Assembly (NCBI GenBank): GCA_964394845.1
Contig: CAYMZB010000088.1
Coordinates: 1 to 16,350 of the forward strand
Length of the DNA stretch: 16,350 nucleotides
Origin: CAYMZB01 sp964394845
GTDB lineage: Bacteria; Patescibacteriota; Microgenomatia; Daviesbacterales; UBA10151
Reading direction: 5' to 3'
The translations under genes and the position numbers were made by a program. Below are positions 13,231 through 16,350 of this stretch, piece by piece. Position 1 is the first letter of the stretch. Each line of letters begins with the position of its first letter. Below the pieces are notes generated by a model that was given only the letters and a program-made list of their open reading frames with translations, was not told where the DNA came from and made no database searches.

Positions 13231-13998
13231 ATGGATAGATTAAGTTTACAAGCTGAGGAAAGAAAAATCCTGGGCAAAAAAGTTAAAAAGTTAAGAAAAA
13301 ATGGTCAACTTCCCGGCCATGTTTTTGGCAAGGGACTGGAGACTGAATCAGTTTCTGTTGATGGAAAAACCTTCCTGAAAACTTTTGCTGAGGCAGGAGA
13401 GACTGGTTTAATTGATTTAAAAATTGGAGCTGAAAAAGTCAGGCCGGTTTTGGTTAGGGGAGTGCAATATGATCCTGTTTCAGGCCAACCCATTCACATT
13501 GATTTTTATCAGGTTAATTTAAGCCAAAAGGTTAAAGTGCCGGTGCCATTAGTTTTAATTGGTGAACAGCCGGAATCTGTTCATTTGGGTGAAACCATTG
13601 TTTTGCAGACATTAAACGAGGTAGAAGTAGAAGCTCTTCCTGCTGATTTGGTAGAAAAGATAGAAGTTGACATTACAGCTTTAAAAAATATTGATGATGC
13701 AATCACTGTAGGACAGCTAAATTTTGATAGAAGTAAACTTACTGTGAGTGTTTCTGCAGAAGACATAGTTGTAAAACTTGCCCCGGCTGTTACAGCTGAA
13801 ATGGAGAAGTTAATGGAAGAGCAAGCTGCTGAAACAGCTGCAGTTGTTGCTGAAACTACTGAGGGCGAGGCTTTACCTGAAGGAGAGGCTGCAAAAGTTG
13901 AGGAAGGGGAAGTAAAGGCAGAGGAACCAGTTGCTGAAGCCAAGGAAACTCAAACACGTGCGGAAGAAGACTCTACAAAGACCGAAGAGACAAAATAA
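13231..13998 (+). CDS. rplY: 50S ribosomal protein bL25, CTC form
   Basis: 255 residues. The N-terminal bL25 domain (about 1-95) binds 5S rRNA and begins LSLQAEERKILGKKVKKLRKNGQLPGHVFGKG, with QPIHIDFYQVN at its end. A second, TL5_C-type beta domain follows (about 96-190), with KVKVPVPLVLIGE and LVEKIEVDITALKNID. This is the longer CTC type and not the short E. coli form. The last 65 residues are an acidic, Ala/Glu-rich tail (AEEPVAEAKE and similar), longer than in many relatives and probably disordered. It is a single-gene unit with its own promoter and converges with valS. Confidence 0.95.
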   Translation: MDRLSLQAEERKILGKKVKKLRKNGQLPGHVFGKGLETESVSVDGKTFLKTFAEAGETGLIDLKIGAEKVRPVLVRGVQYDPVSGQPIHIDFYQVNLSQKVKVPVPLVLIGEQPESVHLGETIVLQTLNEVEVEALPADLVEKIEVDITALKNIDDAITVGQLNFDRSKLTVSVSAEDIVVKLAPAVTAEMEKLMEEQAAETAAVVAETTEGEALPEGEAAKVEEGEVKAEEPVAEAKETQTRAEEDSTKTEETK

Positions 13999-13999
13999 A

Positions 14000-14033
14000 A
14001 CCTTATTCAATGCGTCTATTTTAAGGTGATTTT
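14000..14033 (+). terminator. Weak candidate terminator after rplY
   Basis: A 6-base-pair inverted repeat ACCTTA (14000-14005) / TAAGGT (14022-14027) with a 16-base loop, then GATTTT. The loop is long and the T-run short, so this is a weak call. It lies two bases after the rplY stop, where a terminator is expected. Confidence 0.25.
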
Positions 14034-14060
14034 GCGGTAATCGTACTAGATGAACCTAAA

Positions 14061-14086
14061 TGACTATGGTAATATGCCTATAGTCA
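14061..14086 (-). terminator. Hairpin in the rplY-valS gap, possible valS terminator
   Basis: TGACTAT (14061-14067) pairs with ATAGTCA (14080-14086), extended by GG/CC with one bulged A. It is 25 bases downstream of the valS stop on the minus strand, where it would be followed by TTTAGG; on the + strand it is followed by TACGCAG. A weak, possibly bidirectional, terminator. The rest of the 113-base gap (13999-14111) shows no gene. Confidence 0.4.
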
Positions 14087-14111
14087 TACGCAGCAAACAG
14101 TTTCAATAGAG

Positions 14112-16265
14112 TTAGGGTTTTATTCTACCCTCTAAGATTGGCCATTTAGTTACCATTATAGATTCCTCTTTATGAGGCAGTTTTTGCCAAAGTTCTTCAG
14201 TGATGAACGGCATAAATGGATGAAGCAGCTCTAAAGCAGTTTTAACAACATATTCTAAAACAGGTTGGGCCTCAGCTCTCCTGTCCTTGGCAGATTCTAT
14301 ATATTTATCTGCAAACTCATGCCAGATAAATTCATAAAGAGACTCTGTTGCCAAATGTAAATTAAAAGATTCTATATTTTTTGTTACCTCTTTAATAGTT
14401 TTATTCAGCTCTCTTATAATTCTGTTATCTTCCGGGTTGTTTTTATCAATTTGTGATGATGGTTTTTCAGGCTTCAAATCTATTATGAAATGTCCAATAT
14501 TCTTGAGTTTGGTCCCAAAATTTCTAAAGTTTTTAGCTCTTTCATCTATAGAAAGTTTGGAGGCTTTACCATCTCTTCCAGGAGCGGAGAAGCTATATAA
14601 AGCCATTCTGGTTGAATCTGTGCCCCACTCGGTTCTTAACTCATTTGGATCTATCCCATTTCCTAAGGATTTAGAAAACTTTCTTCCTGTCAAGTCTCTT
14701 ATCATTCCATGGAATAACATACCCTTAAAAGGGATTTCATTAGTAAACCAAATTCCAAGCATGATCATTCTAGCTATCCAAAGGTATTTAATTTCTCCTG
14801 CTGAAGTTTCAAAATCCCATGGGTAATATTTTTTAAACTCTTCAGTTTTATCTGGCCAGCCTAAAGTGGCCATAGGCCAAAGACCGGAAGAAAACCAGGT
14901 ATCCAGCAGTTTTTCATCTTGAACCCAGTGTTTCTCGTGGCATGTTTGACAGTTTTTACCAGGTTCCTCCCGGGAGATAACCATGTCTTTATCTACCTGA
15001 TGGGTGGGATTACACTTACCGCAGTACCAAACAGGAATTCTATATCCCCACCAAAGAGGTCTTGAAATACACCAATCATGAACTTCTTTTATCCAGCCGG
15101 ATAAAATTTTCTGATAATTTTTAGGTACAAAATTAATTTTACCAATCTGCTTTAAAGCTTTCTCCTTCAGCGGTTTCATCTTCACAAACCATTCTTCAGA
15201 AATAAGAGGTTCAATTGTTGCTTTACATCTTTCACAAACAGGTACTGAGTGGGTATATTCCTCAACCAACTCAATATGGCCTTTTTCTTCCAGTAGTTTG
15301 ACTGCTTTTTCTCTAGCCTCTAGAATTTTCAGCCCTGCTAAATTAGGATCTAAATTAGTAATTCTGCCGGTTTTATCAACTACATGAAGTATGGGTAAAC
15401 CATGATCTTTGCCTATTTCATAATCCAGGAGGTCATGGCCGGGAGTAATTTTTAAAGCGCCACTGCCAAAATCCTTCTCTACTGCTTTATCTTCAATAAT
15501 TGGGATAGTAGTATGAGTAAAAGGGTTTTCTGCATTTTTACCTACTAAGTTTGCATACTTGGGGTGGTTTGGGTAAACAGCTATAGCTACATCAGCTGCT
15601 ATGGTTTCTGGACGGGCTGTGGCAATAGTAATGTATTTGTCTTCTTTAGTATCTAAAACTTTGTATTTTACAAAATATAGTTTTTCTTTTCTTTCTTCAT
15701 AATCCATTTCTACATCTTCAATAGCTGTTTGATCTTTAGGGCACCACTTTACAATATAGGCGCCTTTATATAGCAAACCCTGCTCCCAAAAAGTTTGGAA
15801 TTCTGTTAAAACTGCTTTAGCAACTTTTGGATCTAGCGTAAAGACTTCTTTAGACCAATCAGCAGACAGCCCCATTACCCTCCAAGTAGAAGACACAGAA
15901 TTATAAGATTCTTCCTTGAATTGCCAAGCCCTTTTTAACCATTCTTCCCTGCCTAATTTTTGCTTAGATAGACCCTCTTTCTCTAATAGTTTATTTAAAG
16001 TTCCTTCAAATTGTATTCCTGCGTGATCCACACCTGGTAAAAGTAAGACGTCAAATCCCTGCATTCTTTTAAAGCGGGCAATTGCATCCATTATAGAATG
16101 TTCCATAGCATGACCTATATGAAGGGCTCCGGTTACATTTGGTGGAGGCATTAAAATTCCAAAGGGTGTTTTGGAAGAGCTGGGATCTGCTTTAAAAAAC
16201 CCTTTGCTTTCCCAAAACTTATACCACTTTGCTTCTACCTCTTCTTGTTTATATACTTTATCCAT
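14112..16265 (-). CDS. valS: Valyl-tRNA synthetase, compact form
   Basis: 717 residues from the ATG at 16263-16265. The class I catalytic core has PPPNVTGALHIGHAMEH (HIGH at 49-52) and KFSKS (529-533). The editing domain has the ATARPET motif and FGSGALKITPGHD, which removes mischarged threonine. Cysteine pairs at 344/347, 415/418 and 439/442 fit two zinc-binding inserts. The LWWGYRIP and DTWFSSGLWP motifs are ValRS-specific. The protein ends soon after the anticodon-binding helical domain (PFITEELWQKLP), so the C-terminal coiled-coil arm present in most 860-950-residue ValRS is missing. It joins valine to tRNA-Val in the cytoplasm. It is read towards the origin, opposite to its neighbour rplY. 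Confidence 0.96.
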   Translation of the reverse strand: MDKVYKQEEVEAKWYKFWESKGFFKADPSSSKTPFGILMPPPNVTGALHIGHAMEHSIMDAIARFKRMQGFDVLLLPGVDHAGIQFEGTLNKLLEKEGLSKQKLGREEWLKRAWQFKEESYNSVSSTWRVMGLSADWSKEVFTLDPKVAKAVLTEFQTFWEQGLLYKGAYIVKWCPKDQTAIEDVEMDYEERKEKLYFVKYKVLDTKEDKYITIATARPETIAADVAIAVYPNHPKYANLVGKNAENPFTHTTIPIIEDKAVEKDFGSGALKITPGHDLLDYEIGKDHGLPILHVVDKTGRITNLDPNLAGLKILEAREKAVKLLEEKGHIELVEEYTHSVPVCERCKATIEPLISEEWFVKMKPLKEKALKQIGKINFVPKNYQKILSGWIKEVHDWCISRPLWWGYRIPVWYCGKCNPTHQVDKDMVISREEPGKNCQTCHEKHWVQDEKLLDTWFSSGLWPMATLGWPDKTEEFKKYYPWDFETSAGEIKYLWIARMIMLGIWFTNEIPFKGMLFHGMIRDLTGRKFSKSLGNGIDPNELRTEWGTDSTRMALYSFSAPGRDGKASKLSIDERAKNFRNFGTKLKNIGHFIIDLKPEKPSSQIDKNNPEDNRIIRELNKTIKEVTKNIESFNLHLATESLYEFIWHEFADKYIESAKDRRAEAQPVLEYVVKTALELLHPFMPFITEELWQKLPHKEESIMVTKWPILEGRIKP

Positions 16266-16271
16266 GGGGTA

Positions 16272-16300
16272 AGTATATTGGCTTTAATAGGCGAGCGCAA
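16272..16300 (-). promoter_or_regulatory. Promoter of valS, near-leaderless
   Basis: On the minus strand, -35-like TTGCGC (16295-16300), a 17-base spacer and -10 TATACT (16272-16277). The -10 ends six bases before the ATG at 16265, so transcription would start at the A of the ATG. Bases 16301-16350 (G-rich on the + strand, with GGGTTA-like words) show no gene. Confidence 0.6.
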
Positions 16301-16350
16301 GATTAGGGTTGGCCTGGAGAGTTAAAGGGTTAATGGGGTGGTAGTTAAAA

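Noticed and set aside
13581..13943. Minus-strand Ser/Ala-rich frame opposite rplY
   Set aside because: It is the antisense shadow of the acidic Glu/Ala tail of bL25.
14437..14826. Plus-strand 129-codon frame inside valS
   Set aside because: It is antisense to the conserved KFSKS region of ValRS and has no support of its own.
16301..16350. Possible second heptamer array (GGGTTAA-like words)
   Set aside because: The units do not keep a constant period, and the window ends before it could be judged.

Overview
The window looks like the replication-origin neighbourhood of a small, AT-rich bacterial genome. The gene complement suggests a Candidate Phyla Radiation (Patescibacteria) lineage, most likely Microgenomates-like. 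The pointers are a 957-residue membrane protein ending in a DUF4012 region, a compact ValRS without the C-terminal arm, a Jag/KhpB protein without its N-terminal domain, a membrane-anchored archaeal-Holliday-junction-resolvase-like nuclease, and short heptameric tandem repeats. TGA ends several genes (yidD, jag, flippase), so the code is standard and not the TGA=Gly code of Gracilibacteria/Absconditabacteria. The lineage is inferred from gene content; no phylogeny was run.

Layout. At the left edge, 1-1114 (+) is a cell-envelope mini-operon with start/stop overlaps: the 3' part of an N-acetylmuramoyl-L-alanine amidase, a small single-pass protein, and a membrane-anchored Ig-like protein. It meets dnaN tail to tail. 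On the minus strand run dnaA, a Holliday-junction-resolvase-like nuclease and dnaN (4198 down to 1111). DnaA boxes lie on both sides of dnaA. The downstream cluster (2699-2876) has a box, a GC-rich spacer and DnaA-trio-like triplets next to an AT-rich stretch, which is the best candidate for the unwinding site.

Going right from the origin there is an EamA-type permease, then a short decayed remnant resembling a retropepsin-like protease, then the conserved rpmH-rnpA-yidD-yidC-jag series. That series continues into an O-antigen-ligase-like protein, a Wzx-type flippase and a ribonuclease HI, and ends at a strong terminator (10228-10250). A separate unit holds the SDR-DUF4012 fusion. Then come rplY (CTC-type bL25) and, convergent to it, valS.

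How the genes work together: replication start (DnaA, beta clamp), protein and membrane biogenesis (bL34, RNase P protein, YidD, YidC, KhpB), surface polysaccharide export and polymerisation (flippase, ligase, possibly the SDR-DUF4012 protein) and translation (bL25, ValRS). I found no tRNA, rRNA, CRISPR array or transposase, and no gene-free stretch above 300 bases. The most notable observations are the bipartite origin with a trio element, a palindromic repeat inserted in frame into the flippase, heptamer repeats supplying the yidC stop, an epimerase-like domain without its catalytic tyrosine fused to DUF4012, the protease remnant, and promoters placed so that several transcripts would be nearly leaderless.
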